From: Aphidius gifuensis
Lineage: Eukaryota > Arthropoda > Insecta > Hymenoptera > Braconidae
Length of the DNA stretch: 64,000 nt
Assembly: GCF_014905175.1 (NCBI RefSeq)
Contig: NC_057791.1
Coordinates: forward strand, 9,124,492 to 9,188,491
Direction: 5' to 3'
The notes under the pieces were generated by a model. That model did no database searches and was not told where the DNA came from. It saw nothing but the letters and a program-made list of their open reading frames with translations. The translations under genes were made by a program, and so were the position numbers. Of the stretch, positions 1 through 11,567 are shown one piece after another. How positions within the stretch are numbered: the stretch's first letter is position 1; every line of letters starts with the position of its first letter.

Positions 1-947
1 TTTTTTTCAAATAATTTTTTCTTGATCAAGATTTGATCCAGAATGGATCAGGCTACTCTATTAAGGATAGAGTAAGGCTAGCTGGATCCAAAATGGATGA
101 AGAAACAAGTATCAAATTTGCGTCTTTGAATTTTACAAATTGCCTGATCAGGATAGCATCAGGCTATCTGTATTTTATCCTTAATAGAGTAGCCTGATCC
201 ATTCTGGATCAAATCTTGATCAAGAAAAAATTATTGCATTTATTTTTTTTTCAAATAATTTTTTCTTGATCCAGTCTTGTTCCAGAATGGATCAGGCTAT
301 CCCTATTAAGGATAAAATAGAGATGGCCTGATGCTATCCTGATCAGGCAATTTGTAGAACCTATGAAGACAAAAAGTTAGTACGAATTATCGAATGCCTC
401 AATGGCCGAGCGTGTCAAGTACTAGCGTTGTAATCCCGTGTCGAAGGGTTCGAACCCCGGTCGTAGCAATAATTAGTTAGGTAAATTATCAATTAGGTCA
501 GTTTGTAATAATAAAGTTTATCTGTATTCTGTTAAGCGTTAGATTTCAAATTAAAAAAAAAATAAATTTGAAATTATTAATTTTTTTTTTTTTTTTTTAA
601 TAAATCATGTATCCTGATCCAGTTTTGATCCGGAATCTGGATCCATTATGGATCATGTATCTTTACCACAGCCTGATCAGGTATCCTGATCCATTCTGGA
701 TCCGAACCTTACGAAAAAGCGTTACATCTTGATCAGGTTCGGATCCAGTATCTGGATCCATTATGGATCATGTATCTTTACTACAGCCTGATCAGGTATC
801 CTGATCCATTCTGGATCCAAACCTTACGAAAAAGCGTTACACCCTGATCAGGTTCGGATCCAGTATCTGGATCCAGATTGGATTTGAAATCAGGCAAGCC
901 TGATCAGGGCTTGATCCGAACCTGACCTGAATTTCTACTCGGGTGTG
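1..947. repeat. Foldback/tandem repeat element built of GATCAGG / CCTGATC words (truncated by window start)
   Basis: The stretch is dominated by TGGATCAGG and CCTGATCC words, which are complementary to each other. A near-perfect inverted repeat of about 60 bp pairs 10-70 with 175-235. Part of the arm recurs at 250-345. A ~117 bp unit is tandemly duplicated between about 632 and 867 (GGATCCATTATGGATCATG ... AAAAAGCGTTAC). The right edge reads TTTCTACTCGGG at 936-947, resembling the CGGG ends of the elements at 1157-4361 and 12807-13249. The left end lies outside the window. A tRNA-like module sits inside at 395-468. No coding potential seen. Related sequence occurs at 12276-12500 and about 38590-38770. 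Confidence 0.7.
395..468 (+). other. tRNA-like pol III module (A box + B box)
   Basis: TGGCCGAGCGT at 403-413 matches the A-box pattern and GGGTTCGAACCCC at 446-458 is a textbook B box with a 5 bp T stem. Spacing suits a tRNA. The acceptor and anticodon stems do not fold cleanly by eye, so this is more likely a tRNA-derived SINE head or pseudo-tRNA than a functional tRNA gene. It lies inside the GATCAGG repeat element. Confidence 0.6.
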
Positions 948-1486
948 TCACTATAGCTCACTAAAAATTTACTAGAAAATGGCCGCTGAGGACTATGTTG
1001 ATAAAATGCTGCACGCAGCATTTTCAGCAGAGAACCGCTAACTTTACATTAGTTTTTTTGAATACAGCCAACATTAAAAAAATACAACAACAATGGTTAG
1101 CGTTATTAATAAATTTGTTTGTTTATATTTACACATGTATAGTACATATGTATAATCCCGTGTAGGAGACTACAACGGCCGATGCATGGCGAAATTTTGC
1201 CATTAATGGGCTGCCATTAATGGGCCACTCATACGCCGAGCCTGGCGCGTTACACCATTCTAATATTGGCTGCCATTATTGGCCCATTAACATTTGCCAA
1301 GATTGGCCCATTACTTGCGAAATCAATTATTTTTATAAATAAAAATAAAAAAAATATTTTTTTTTTCAATTGCATATATAGATTATCGAGTCCAACTCTG
1401 TTTTTTTTTATAATAAATGTTTTTTTTTTTCTGCCTCTCGCCGGGCGCGAACTCTCGACCGAAAACCTAAACCTACACTAAACCTA

Positions 1487-2061
1487 CACGGAGAGAAATC
1501 CGCAGCAAATGATGCTGTAGAGTATCAAACAAATTTTACTGTAGTCCTACTGGAAATTGAGAAGTTGCGTGGGGAGGCCACCAGGATCGACTAGAATTTC
1601 CTACTACACTACAGTAATTTTAATCAAAACAAAACAAAAAAACAACACAAAAAATTAAATAAAACCTTATTGTTTAAACATCAAAATAAAAATGTAACGT
1701 GTTTATTAATTTTAAAAAAATAAACCATTTTATAATTTTCATGTGTTTCACCGCATTTTTATTTAGATTCATGAATAAAATAAAAACAATAAACTTTTTT
1801 AGAAGAGGTTAGGAACACACTTGATTTCCAATAAATATTCGTGTCATCTGGCGGGAAAACCTGCTGTACACTACAGTAATTTCTGGCATAAACTATACCA
1901 TTAACTCAAGACTTCCAAAAATTCCGGTAGACTACAGTAAAAAATTTAGATGAAATATAATAATAATCATTATAATAAGTGGGAATTAGTCGCTTTAATG
2001 ACGTCAGCTATGATTTTTACGATACCACTACAGTAATATTTGCTGCGGATTTCTCTCCGTG
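1487..2061. mobile_element. 575 bp MITE with CACGGAGAGAAATCCGCAGC TIR, TA target duplication
   Basis: Terminal inverted repeats CACGGAGAGAAATCCGCAGC and its complement bound 1487-2061, flanked by TA (1485-1486 and 2062-2063). The right arm of the host palindrome (around 3960-3985) is the uninterrupted version of the same locus with a single TA, which proves insertion and defines the ends. The interior is rich in CTACAGTAA words. A 5'-truncated, inverted relative is at about 22395-22913. TA duplication suggests mobilisation by a Tc1/mariner-type transposase (inference). Confidence 0.9.
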
Positions 2062-3939
2062 TATGCTTTAACTAACTGAGCCACGAGCGCGATAGATATA
2101 TTTCGGAAGTTTTTTGTTCTCTTGTAGTAAATAGTAATTAAGTTCACTCGTAGACTTGGTAGTCTTTTTGGAGGTTGATTATTCAAATACAAATATATTT
2201 ATTTATTCATTTAATTTTAATGCTCCATTGTTGATTTTTTTTTTCTATTGTCTTGTTTTTTTTTTTTTTGTCAAAAATTAGCTGATGGTTGGTAGCCATT
2301 AAATGGCCAGCCATGAATTTGCCATGAATTGGCCGATGAACAGTAGCCATTAAATGGCCAGCCATAAATTTGCCATGAATTGGCCGATGAACGGTAGCCA
2401 TTAATGGCCAGCCATGAATTTGCCATGAATTGGCCGATGAACGGTAGCCATTAATGGCCAGCCATGATTTTGCCATGAATTGGCCGATGAACGGCAGCCA
2501 TTAAATGGCCAGCCATGAATTTGCCATGAATTGGCCGATGAATGGCAGCCATTGAATGGCCAGCCAATTAATGGCCAGACGTTGGCCACGACAAGACTGC
2601 CAATCTTGGCAACACAATAATGGACCGATCGTTTGCCAAGTATATCCCATTAATGGCCCTTGCTTGGCTACCAATCATGGGCTGCCGTTTATCGGCCAGT
2701 GTATGGCCATGTTTCCATGCTTGGCGATTCCTACACGGGATGATTAACTGTCAAAATATCAAATTGTCAACAAATAAGAAAGGTTATATTTTTATTTATT
2801 TTTTATGTGTTTTTAAGCGAGTTGTTGCAGCTGAAACAATTTCAAAAAACGATTAAAACGCCGCCTTATAGCCGTCATATGTGGACTATTTCTGCCATAT
2901 CGCTATGGCATAGAACTTGGTCGAAAAACTATGCTAGTGGCCGCAAGCCTTATGTTTTTTCCTTTTTCTCCATACCCAACCCGCACCTAAAGATGTTTAC
3001 ACATCAAAAAACAAAGTTTTTTTTCAAAAAAAGTGTCAAGTATTCGGAATTGTCACTAATTGTGAGTATATTCTCTAAGATGTGATAACAGAAAGACAAA
3101 AAGAAAATATATTTTTGACGCATGTAATTAAATCTGAACTATTGAAAAAACAAATTTTAAACTTGACCCCACCTGATGTAAAATATATGTCTTTAATACT
3201 GAAATTTTATTACCCGTGTAGGAATCGCCAAGCATGGAAACACGGCCATACACTGGCCGATAAACGGCAGCCCATGATTGGTAGCCAAGCAAGGGCCATT
3301 AATGGCAAATACTTGGCAAACGATCGGTCCATTATTGTGTTGCCGAGATTGGCAGTCTTGTCTTGGCCAACGTCTGGCCATTAATTGGCTGGCCATTCAA
3401 TGGCCAATTCATGGTAAATGCATTGCTAGCCATTTAATGGCTGCCGTTCATTGGCCGATCCTTGGCAAATACATGGCTGGCCATTTAATGGCTACCATTC
3501 ATCGGCCAATTCATGGCAAATTCATGGCTGGCCATTTGATGGCTACCGTTCACCGGCCAATTCATGGCAAATTCATGGCTGGCCATTTAATGACTACCGT
3601 TCATCGGCCGATTCATGGCAAATTCATGGCTGGCCATTTAATGGCTACCGTTCATCGGCCAATTTATGGCAAATTCATGGCTGGCCATTCATGGCTACCG
3701 TTCATCGGCCAATTCATGGCAAATTCATGGCTGGCCATTAATGGCTACCAACCATCAGCTAATTTTTGACAAAAAAAAAAACAAGACAATAGAAAAAAAA
3801 AATCAACAATGGAGCATTAAAATTAATTAAATAAATAAATATATTTGTATTTGAATAATCATCTTCAAAAAAATCTACCAAGTCTACGAGTGAACTTAAT
3901 TACTACAAGAGAACAAAAAACTTCCAAAATATATATATC

Positions 3940-4022
3940 GCACTCGTGGCTCAATTAGTTAAAGCATAGGTTTAGCGTAGGTTCAGATTTTCGGTCGAGA
4001 GTTGGCGCCCGGCGAGAGGCAG
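3940..4022 (+). other. tRNA-like module in the arm of the palindrome
   Basis: TGGCTCAATTAGTTAAAGC (from 3947) resembles an A box and GAGAGTTGGCGCCCGG (from 3998) a B box. The left arm has the inverted counterpart, with a better B box (GAGAGTTCGCGCCCGG, reverse complement of 1441-1456), but there it is split by the MITE at 1487-2061. Presence in both arms shows it belongs to the element, not to one later insertion. Confidence 0.5.
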
Positions 4023-4616
4023 GAAAAAAAAACATTTATTATAAAAAAAGTTGGACTCGATAATCTATATATGCAATAGAAAAAAAAAATATTTTTTTTT
4101 ATTTTTATTTATAAAAATAATTGATTTCGCAAGTAATGGGCCAATCTTGGCAAATGATAATGGGCCAATCTTGGCAAATTTTAATGGACCAATCTTGGCA
4201 AATTTTAATGGGCCAATCTTGGCAAATGTTAATGGGCCAATAATGGCAGCCAATATAAGAATGGTGTAACGCGCCAGGCCCGGCGTATGAGTGGCCCATT
4301 AATGGCAGAATTTCGCCATGCATCGGCCGTTGCATGGCCGTGTTGTAGTCTCCTACACGGGTAGGATTTAAATAAAAAAAATGATTGAAGTTCAACAGAA
4401 GAACGTAAGACTGTAAAAAAAGCTTATGGTACTCTGAATAACGTGCAAACACTTAAAAAAAAAACGTGCACTTCTTTATCGAAAACGAAAGTTCATCAGA
4501 ACAAATATGACTTCGGTGAAGTATTTATGAACTTAGATGAATAATTAACGAATATAAAAAGAAGAAGATTAGTTGAGATTGAAACGATCTTAAAAAATAA
4601 ATTTTGAAGATTACTC

Positions 4617-4892
4617 TACGTCAGCAGCCATCTCAAATACAAAGAATCAAGTTAAATCCAATTCAGAAATCGGTGACTGACGTCAGAATTCAAAATATAT
4701 TTGGATGAAAACGTAAACTAAAAAACAGTATATCTTGAAATGTAGTTTAAAACTGAATTTGATAAATCAATCAATTCTTTAGAGAAGAAGTAAGCGTCTG
4801 GATGTAAACGTTGAATGTTTTTACGTCAGTCGCCGATTTCCGAATTAAATCTGACCTGATTTTTTGTATTAAAGATGGCAGCTGACGTATGG
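4617..4892. repeat. Short foldback with ACGTCAG arms
   Basis: The segment 4617-4685 (TACGTCAGCAGCCATCT ...) is the approximate inverse of 4822-4892 (... AGATGGCAGCTGACGTA), with ~135 bp between arms. Just downstream, 4950-5170 holds a second weaker inverted pair built of CCATGTAAAAATAA words (TTTTTACATGGTCACCA versus GGTGACCATGTAAAAA). The rest of 4362-5255 shows nothing else I can support. Confidence 0.55.
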
Positions 4893-5255
4893 TATCCTCT
4901 GAATTCTATAGAAAGAGAATATTTTTGTGAAATTTACCAAAAAAAATATTTATTTTTACATGGTCACCACGACAGTTGGGATCGAAGTGCCAACAATGTA
5001 ATTTAAAAAGGAGAACTTGTTAATTTCTGTGTATACATTAGAATTTTTACAGTGTACCATGTAAAAATAAGACGGATGTTATATTTTTGAAATGTTTTCT
5101 TTTTCACATAGCATAATGTAAAATTAAAATGTATTTTAATAAGTTTTTTAAGGGTGACCATGTAAAAATAAAATGAAATTTTTAGTTTTTTTTTACCAAT
5201 GCTAAATAAACAAAAAAAAAAAAATAGTATTATACATATTATACATATTATACAT

Positions 5256-6197
5256 ATTGTTTTTTGTTTCTTGTTTTTTGTTTTTTGTTTTTTGTTTTTT
5301 GTTTTTTGTTTTTTGTTTTTTGTTTTTTGTTTTTTGTTTTTTGTTTTTTGTTTTTTGTTTTGAAAGGTATAAAATTTTAATCCTTATTAAGAATGATCTT
5401 CACTGAATACAAGAGAAGAAGTTTTTTTTATTGATAAGGATACTAAATCGAAACATAATGAAATAAAAAAATATAAAAAAATTTGAACATTAAAAATGTA
5501 AAAAAAATTAAAATCTAACGAAATATTCAGGATATTTTTATTATTTCCTTGAAACATAATTTTTTGGCAACATTAATTCCTTAGCCACATTAATTTCTTA
5601 GCTACATCTTTTCCTTAGCTACTGCTTTTCCTCGGACATTTTTTATTCATTTTATAAATAAAATACATGTAAATTTATTTTTTAAAAATACAAATGTCCA
5701 AGGAAAAGCAGTAGCTACGGAAAAGATGTAGCTAAGGAATTAAAGTTGTCAAAAAATTATGTTTCAAGGAAATAATTCCTGAGTCACATGAATTCCTTAG
5801 CTACTGCTTTTCCTTGGACATTTGTATTTTTAACAAATAAATTTACATGTATTTTATTTATGAAATAAATAAAAAATGTCCAAGGAAAAGCAGTAGCTAA
5901 GGAAAAGATGTAGCTAAGCAATTAATGTGGCTAAGGAATTAATGTTGCCAAAAAATTATGTTTCAAGGAAATAATAAAAATATCCTGAATATTTCGTTAG
6001 ATTTTAATTTTTTTTACATTTTTAATGTTCAAATTTTTTTTATATTTTTTTATTTCATTATGTTTCGATTTAGTATCCTTATCAATAAAAAAAACTTCTT
6101 CTCTTGTATTCAGTGAAGATCATTCTTAATAAGGATTAAAATTTTATACCTTTCAAAACAAAAAACAAAAAACAAAAAACAAAAAACAAAAAACAAT
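5256..6197. repeat. Foldback element with (TTTTTTG)n outer arm and CCTTAGC core
   Basis: A heptanucleotide array GTTTTTT repeats from about 5265 to 5360; its complement CAAAAAA closes the right side (6157-6195, fewer copies). Inward of these, about 240 bp arms (AAGGTATAAAATTTTAATCC ... TTTCCTTGAAACATAA) pair 5365-5560 with 5957-6155. The core consists of CCTTAGCTACTGCTTTTCC words and their complements, the same family that forms the large array at 55660-59540. Copy number differs between the two heptamer arms, as expected of independent slippage. Confidence 0.75.
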
Positions 6198-6767
6198 GTT
6201 CAAGGAAAAGCAGTATGGTTAGCTACCTTATTTCCCACATGATAATGATATTAATCATAATAGTAATATACCTGAGTCAACAATACAATATACAGATGTT
6301 AATACAATCGGTAATTATATTCTAATACAATATTCAAGACGATTTTTTTATTTATTAAACTTGTTGTTTTTAATCCAAACCGATCCAAACATGAACATGA
6401 TTGTTAAAGTTGCATATTAAAAATTACTCGTCGCTAGCCTGCCAGTAAAACAGTAGGCTTAGTATTTTCGATATACAGTAATTGGATGAGAACCGTTTTC
6501 TCATAAATGTCGCCTAAAATCTCGACTATAACCTCAAGCTGTCATTTTAAAGTTAATTCGAGTAAAACAAAAAATTATGCTCAATCTATTGAAAAATATT
6601 CATGATCAGAATGATTAGAAACAAAGTACAAACATAAATAGTCTATCTATCAATAATTTAGTTTCTTTGGGAAAATGCAATTGATATTCTCAATTTTTTA
6701 CTTTAAGGGAATTTGACAGAATATCCGACGTCGGCCCGACTGAAATCCCGACTTTCCTCTGACTTTA

Positions 6768-7065
6768 TTGAGTCGGGCGCGACACATATTTTTCTACCTG
6801 GGATATGCTCAACATTTAAAAAATTTAAATATAGCATTTTATCAGCCGAGAAAAAAACGTTATTGGTGCGTTGATTTTCATGAGTGGAAAGATGAAGATG
6901 GAGAAAAATCTCAAGAAAAATATAAATTGCACATTGACCGTAAAAATAGAGCTAGAAAGAAGAAAAACAGGGATGTATAAATATTTTGAAATTTAAGAGC
7001 AGTATTGGCTGTTTGTTTTGACTTGTAGACAATATTATTTTGTCCTATCTTATCTAAAATACATA
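6768..7065 (+). pseudogene. Transposase-like pseudogene, upstream part (C..C region of a DNCxGQNKN-type protein)
   Basis: The frame 6768-6980 encodes NIAFYQPRKKRYWC followed by a basic stretch HIDRKNRARKKKNRD, the arrangement seen upstream of the catalytic region in a widespread insect transposon-encoded protein family whose hallmark is DNCxGQNKN. After a stop at 6978 a second block, AVLAVCFDL then a TAG, then TILFCPILSKIH, continues to the MITE boundary; in relatives this is the VxCFDLQ segment, so the TAG probably replaces a CAG. Family assignment is from motif order recalled from known proteins, not a search. Continued at 8152-8830. True 5' limit not found. Confidence 0.6.
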
Positions 7066-8150
7066 CACTGAGAGAAATTTTAACTAAAAATTAAAATCAT
7101 GGTTGAATAGAAATTACTATAGTACTTTGTAATTTTTGTTTTATTTCTGGGACTGGCCGCGAGAGTCGGAATTCTACAATAAAATTATGTAAAATGTGTT
7201 AAATGTCAAAAAATTGCTAGGTTACTTCAAGCCTCTATACATCGTTATCCATTGCAGATAGACATGGGGTTGAGTGAAGTTTATTATTGAAAATTCAATT
7301 CTATACAATTTATGAAGAATTACTTTTTTTGATTAATCTCTTAGATTATGAGTTATGAGTTAATTAAATAAAGAACATACATGTTTAGTGAAAACAATAA
7401 AAATTATTATATGGTTGAATAAAAAATACTGCACAATTTAATAAATATTCTTATATATATAATAAAAATTATCATGTACACATATAAAAGTTAGCATAGA
7501 CTTAAATATTTTTTACTATATAGCTTTGTAAAAATTCTGGTTGTGGGGCGAAATAACACAAAGATGGCCGACTGATTGAACAAATGATTGAATTGTCGAG
7601 TGATTTCAAGCATTTCTACAGCCTCATCTGTTGAAGCTAGGTATAGGGTTAAGCGAGGTTTATTGTTAGTTATTTATTTCGCAACAATTTATCAAGAATA
7701 ACTTTTTTCTATTTAACAATTAGTTTTCGAGTTTTGAGCGTGTAAACAGAAAAGAAAAAATGTTGCCGGGAATTGATTGCTATTCTCCGTGAATCTAGCA
7801 CAAACTGCCCAACTTAACACTAAAAATGTCCAACTTTTAAATAAAATTTGTAATAAAATTTAGTAAATTCTAAAACCGGTAGTGGGTAAATTCTCAGCCT
7901 GCTAAAATTTACTTGTGAGTGTCGTGAATTTAGTCATTTTTTTAAACAGAAATTACAATAAAATTGTGTAAATTTTATGGCTTAGTATTGTATATAGTCA
8001 ATGGCCAGATTTTTTACATAATTTTATTGTAAAAATTATGTATCAATATACGAATAATTCTTATAAATGACGGGGGAACTCAGTTTTTACTATTTATTTT
8101 GTAATTTTTTCTTTTACGTTTGTAATTCTTAGTTAAAATTCCTCTCAGTG
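7066..8150. mobile_element. 1085 bp MITE with CACTGAGAGAAATTTTAAC TIR, TA duplication, inside transposase pseudogene
   Basis: CACTGAGAGAAATTTTAACT at 7066 and its complement ending at 8150, flanked by TA on both sides (7064-7065, 8151-8152). Removing the element and one TA joins ...SKIH to YYRRKLSNFN in one reading frame, so the pseudogene supplies the empty site. The interior carries AAAATTTACAATAAAATT-type words and no ORF of note. An inverted copy is at 37088-38063. Confidence 0.9.
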
Positions 8151-8151
8151 T

Positions 8152-8830
8152 ATTTATTATCGTCGAAAATTGTCTAATTTTAATCTTATACGGTTTACTT
8201 AACAGCAAAAAAACAAGGTTAATTGAATTCAATATTTAACATTTTACATTATTATGATAATAATTACAATAATATTATAAGATATGATTGTTATTTAACG
8301 ATATTGTTTCATGTGAAGTGAAATCATTGCTAAAAAAGGGTCAATCGGAGTTTCTTCTTGTCTTGATAATTTCATTGTTAATGAAATTCGAAGAGGAGTA
8401 AAAACACTCGATTTATATGCTGATAATTGCCCAGGTGAGCTTTAAGCCGACAAAATTTCATTCAATTGTCCTTCAAATCTTAACGTATATTTTTAAACTC
8501 ATATTTTAGTTATTTTTTGCCTTCTCCGTTTTCACTTGTTTCAGCACAAAATAAAATTCCATACTAGTTTCCGTGTTTTCATGTATTGTTGATCGCTTCA
8601 CTTATCTCTTGAATTTATTAATTTAAAATTTTTAGAAGTTGGACACACTTATCAGGAAGCTGATAGTGTCCATTCTGTTATTAATAATACATCAAAACAT
8701 AAGAATATATATATTTTTAAAGATTGAATGAAAGTAGCAAGACAAGCTATTATACAGAAATAAAACCTTATATCTTTCGTAAAATGTCACAGCATGATTT
8801 TCTCAATTTAAAAAAATGAAAGACCCGGGT
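8152..8830 (+). pseudogene. Transposase-like pseudogene, downstream part (DNCP(A)QNK and GHTYxEADSVH motifs)
   Basis: Reading begins at YYRRKLSNFN just after the MITE. A second block at 8320-8434 reads GVSSCLDNFIVNEIRRGVKT then LYADNCP, and after an in-phase ~110 bp intron-like gap (CCAG|GTGAGC at 8434/8435; TTTCAG ending 8544) continues AQNKIPY then stop. A third block in another frame reads FLEVGHTYQEADSVHSVINN at about 8627-8690, then a stop where relatives have Trp, then MKVARQA; MSQHDFLNLKK at about 8783-8815 closes the match. DNC..QNK and GHT...DSVH are the signature motifs of this DDE-like family. Several stops and frame changes make it non-functional. Confidence 0.7.
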
Positions 8831-10222
8831 AATTTCTATAATTCCAATGCTAATAATATGAATAAAATTCATCATCTTCGTTATCATTATCGAATTAATA
8901 TTTATATAAAGTAAATATATTTCATAAATTCAAATAAATATTGTTTTACGGAGGCTAGGAGCCATAGGCTCAGCCGCAGTATTGGATTTATCAACGAAAA
9001 AAAAAAAAAGTCTATAACTTTTGAACCACTGAACTTAAAAAGTTCGTTCGTAGCTCAAAAAAAGCGCCTCGAAAAACTCTCCGAAAACCATCATAAAATT
9101 TTTCTCTGTGACTAAAAGTTTTAGAAAAAAAATTGGAAAAATCGATTTTTCGAAAATGTTCGTTCGTTGTTCTAAATTAAATGCCATCTAAGCTATGAAT
9201 CTGAGAGCATAAGTTACGAGGGTTGATATGATCTTTAGATATTTCTCTATCATGTTTTATTTCTTAAAAATGGATAATCATTCAAATAAAAAAAAGACAG
9301 ACGTTTAAACAAAAATTTTTTCAATGGTGCAAAAAATGGCGCCAGCAATAACTTATAAAAAAATCAAGATAAAGACTTCGTTTTAGGCTCAAAAAATGCG
9401 TCTACAAAAAACTCTAGAGCCCGCATTGTGGGTTTTTTCTGCTATCTCCAATATTTTTTTGAGAAAAAAAAAAAAAACATAAAAATTTATTTTTGAATAA
9501 TTTTATTATCAATAACCCATAAAATTATTTAAAAACCATAATCTTATTATCTCTGAAAAATTAAGATAACCATGGCTCTAGCCGGAGTATTGAAAATTTT
9601 TAATTTTCAACGGGTAACGCGGGCAACACGCCCCAACAAACGTTACCAGGTCTTTTTTTTAGATTGGTTTGGGTAGTAAACTTGTATGTACTGATAAAAC
9701 AACAATGAGTTGGCGCAATGTCAGATTCATTGAACTTAATTAACATTATACAAGGTATTCGATAATATTATTCGAATTTTATTTATAATAGCTTAAATAA
9801 CAACCAAGTTTGAATAAGACATTTTTCTTTTGCAGACATGTATTTGTAAAAAATGATTTGCAAAAATCAATTTGAAATAAAAAAATTAAGAAAAAAACAA
9901 AGAGCACATTGTCACTTACTCTAATCTTCACTAGTTTGTTTCCAATTTCACAAAAGAAAAATGATGATTTGAATTATTTATGTAAAACAAATATTATTCC
10001 ACATCATCAATCATCATCATGAATATTATAAAAATCTATCACGCAAAAGTGAATATTCGTCTTCAATCAGTCATGAACTTCTTTTTCTTTTATAATAAAA
10101 AATATTTAAAAATTTTTTTTATAAATTAATCGAAAGAAATTTTATAAATTAGTTTGAAATGATTATTTAATAATAAATCTATTTTTCCGTTTGATTTAAG
10201 CTTCAAATGATCATAACAATAC
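8831..10222. other. No gene seen; low-complexity AT-rich DNA with a diverged direct repeat
   Basis: Mostly AT-rich sequence with A/T homopolymers. GGAGCCATAGGCTCAGCCGC (about 8951) and CATGGCTCTAGCCGGAGTATTG (about 9571) look like two diverged copies of the same ~25 bp sequence bounding a 0.6 kb repeat-like segment. AAAAACTCTCCGAAAACC and AAAAACTCTAGAGCCC are further internal similarities. I cannot assign any element or gene. Confidence 0.4.
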
Positions 10223-11567
10223 TACCCAGGTAGGATCCCACAAAGGTGAACGGCCGTGCCAGGCTCGTTACAAGCTTGTGTTTCCTAGCCTTGGTGGACT
10301 AAAATGTGCCTAGCTTGGCACAGAGAATTTTTCCAGTCATTGCACAAGACATTGTACCAAGCCTGTGTCGATTGTTATTTCCAAGCCGCACACAAGGTTA
10401 AAAATTCCAAGTTCATGTCAAGCTTGTATTTACAGTCATTGCACAAGACTTGTTATTCCAGGCTTGTACCAAGCTTGTGACAATCGTTAATTCCAAGCCT
10501 CACACAAGGTTAAAATCTCCAAGCTCGTGTCAAGCTTGTATTTACAGTCATTGCACAAGACTTTCTAGTCCAGGCTTGTACCAAGCCTGTGTCAATCGGT
10601 AATTCCAAGCCTTAAACAAGGTTGAAATTTCCAAGATTGTGTCGAGCCTGTATTTACAGTCATTGCACAAGACTTGTTAGTCCAGGCTTGTAACAAGCAT
10701 GTGTCAATCGTTAATTCCAAGCCTCACACAAGGTTAAAAATTCCAAGCTCGTGTCAAGCCTGTATTTACAGTCATTGCACAAGACTTGTTAGTCCAGGCT
10801 TGTACCAAGCCTGTGTTAATCGTTAGTTCCAAGCCTCACACAAGATTAAAAATTTCAAGGTTGTGTCAAGCCTGTTTTTCCAGTCACTAGACAAGCCTTG
10901 TTAATCCAGGCTCGACACAAGACTGTCCCTTTGATTTTTCTCGCCCTCACACGAGCCTCGTAATACAGCCTTGTTTCAAGCTGGTGCCCATTGTTTCACC
11001 AAGCCCGACACGAGACTTGACTTATGCATATATTTAACTCAAAAAAAAAAATTATAGTAATTAGATATATAAATTTAATATAAATTTCAAATAAAAATTT
11101 TCAGGCTTTGACTATTGTGTGAGGCATTCGCGAGGACTGTGTGTTTAGTCTCAATAGAATTTATTTATATAAAAAATTTTGACGACCACTTTTATCAATA
11201 CCCCGATGGTCGACATGAGAGTGCATTGGACTTCCACGTGAGAGGCCCCGGATCGATCCCGCGTCGCGTCCCTAGTTTTTCGTTTAATTATTATCGTTTA
11301 ATAGAATTGTCTGAATTAAAAAATAACAATGTCGAAATTATTAAATTAACAATAATAATAGATTAACCATAATAATTTATTTATATTTTTTTTAAAATTG
11401 TTTTTGGAAGCTTGAGTCAACCTTGTCATCAAGCTTGTAACATAGGCACATTTCCAATCACTTAACAACCTTGGCACAAGCTTGTAGCACAAGCTAGACA
11501 CAAGCATGTGAACCTTGTGCACAAGCTTGTGCCAGGCCTGTCACAATCGTTTACTCCTACCTAGGTA
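10223..11567. mobile_element. 1.35 kb element with TACCCAGGTAGGA ends and CAAGCTTGTG word array
   Basis: TACCCAGGTAGGA at 10223-10235 is matched by TCCTACCTAGGTA at 11555-11567. Both flanks of the interior consist of the near self-complementary words CAAGCTTGTG, CAAGCCTGTG and CACAAGG. Between about 10325 and 10910 these are arranged as a ~111 bp tandem repeat (anchor: CAGTCATTGCACAAGACTTG, about five copies). A tRNA-like module is at 11200-11272. No transposase. Confidence 0.7.
11200..11272 (+). other. tRNA-like module inside the CAAGCTTGTG element
   Basis: TGGTCGACATGAGAG (from 11207) fits an A box and CCGGATCGATCCCG (11248-11261) fits a B box, spacing about 35 nt. No convincing cloverleaf acceptor stem, so a tRNA-derived module rather than a gene. 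Confidence 0.5.

Larger units (their letters stand above)
1157..4361. mobile_element. 3.2 kb nested palindromic element with CCCGTGTAGGAG ends and AATGGCC word arrays
   Basis: CCCGTGTAGGAGACTACAAC at 1157 is mirrored by its reverse complement ending at 4361. The inverted arms run inward through GGCCATTAATGG-type words, a tRNA-like module, and a minisatellite (about 2281-2570 left, 3400-3760 right; unit roughly 55-65 bp, GGCCAGCCATGAATTTGCC...). The same end motif recurs at the inner edge: TTCCTACACGGG near 2740 and CCCGTGTAGGAATCGCC at 3213, so a second palindrome is nested around a ~465 bp spacer. The left arm is interrupted by a 575 bp MITE (1487-2061). Open frames here translate the minisatellite (repeating MAGHLMATVHRPIHGKF) and are not considered genes. 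No transposase; non-autonomous DNA element by structure, superfamily unresolved and target duplication not clear. Confidence 0.75.

Noticed and set aside
2207..3769. Open frames up to 163 codons (repeating MAGHLMATVHRPIHGKF)
   Set aside because: Translations of the AATGGCC minisatellite on both strands and in several frames; no independent coding signal.
10325..10910. Regularly spaced repeats resembling a CRISPR array
   Set aside because: The ~111 bp unit repeats along its whole length with no unique spacers, and the genome is animal.
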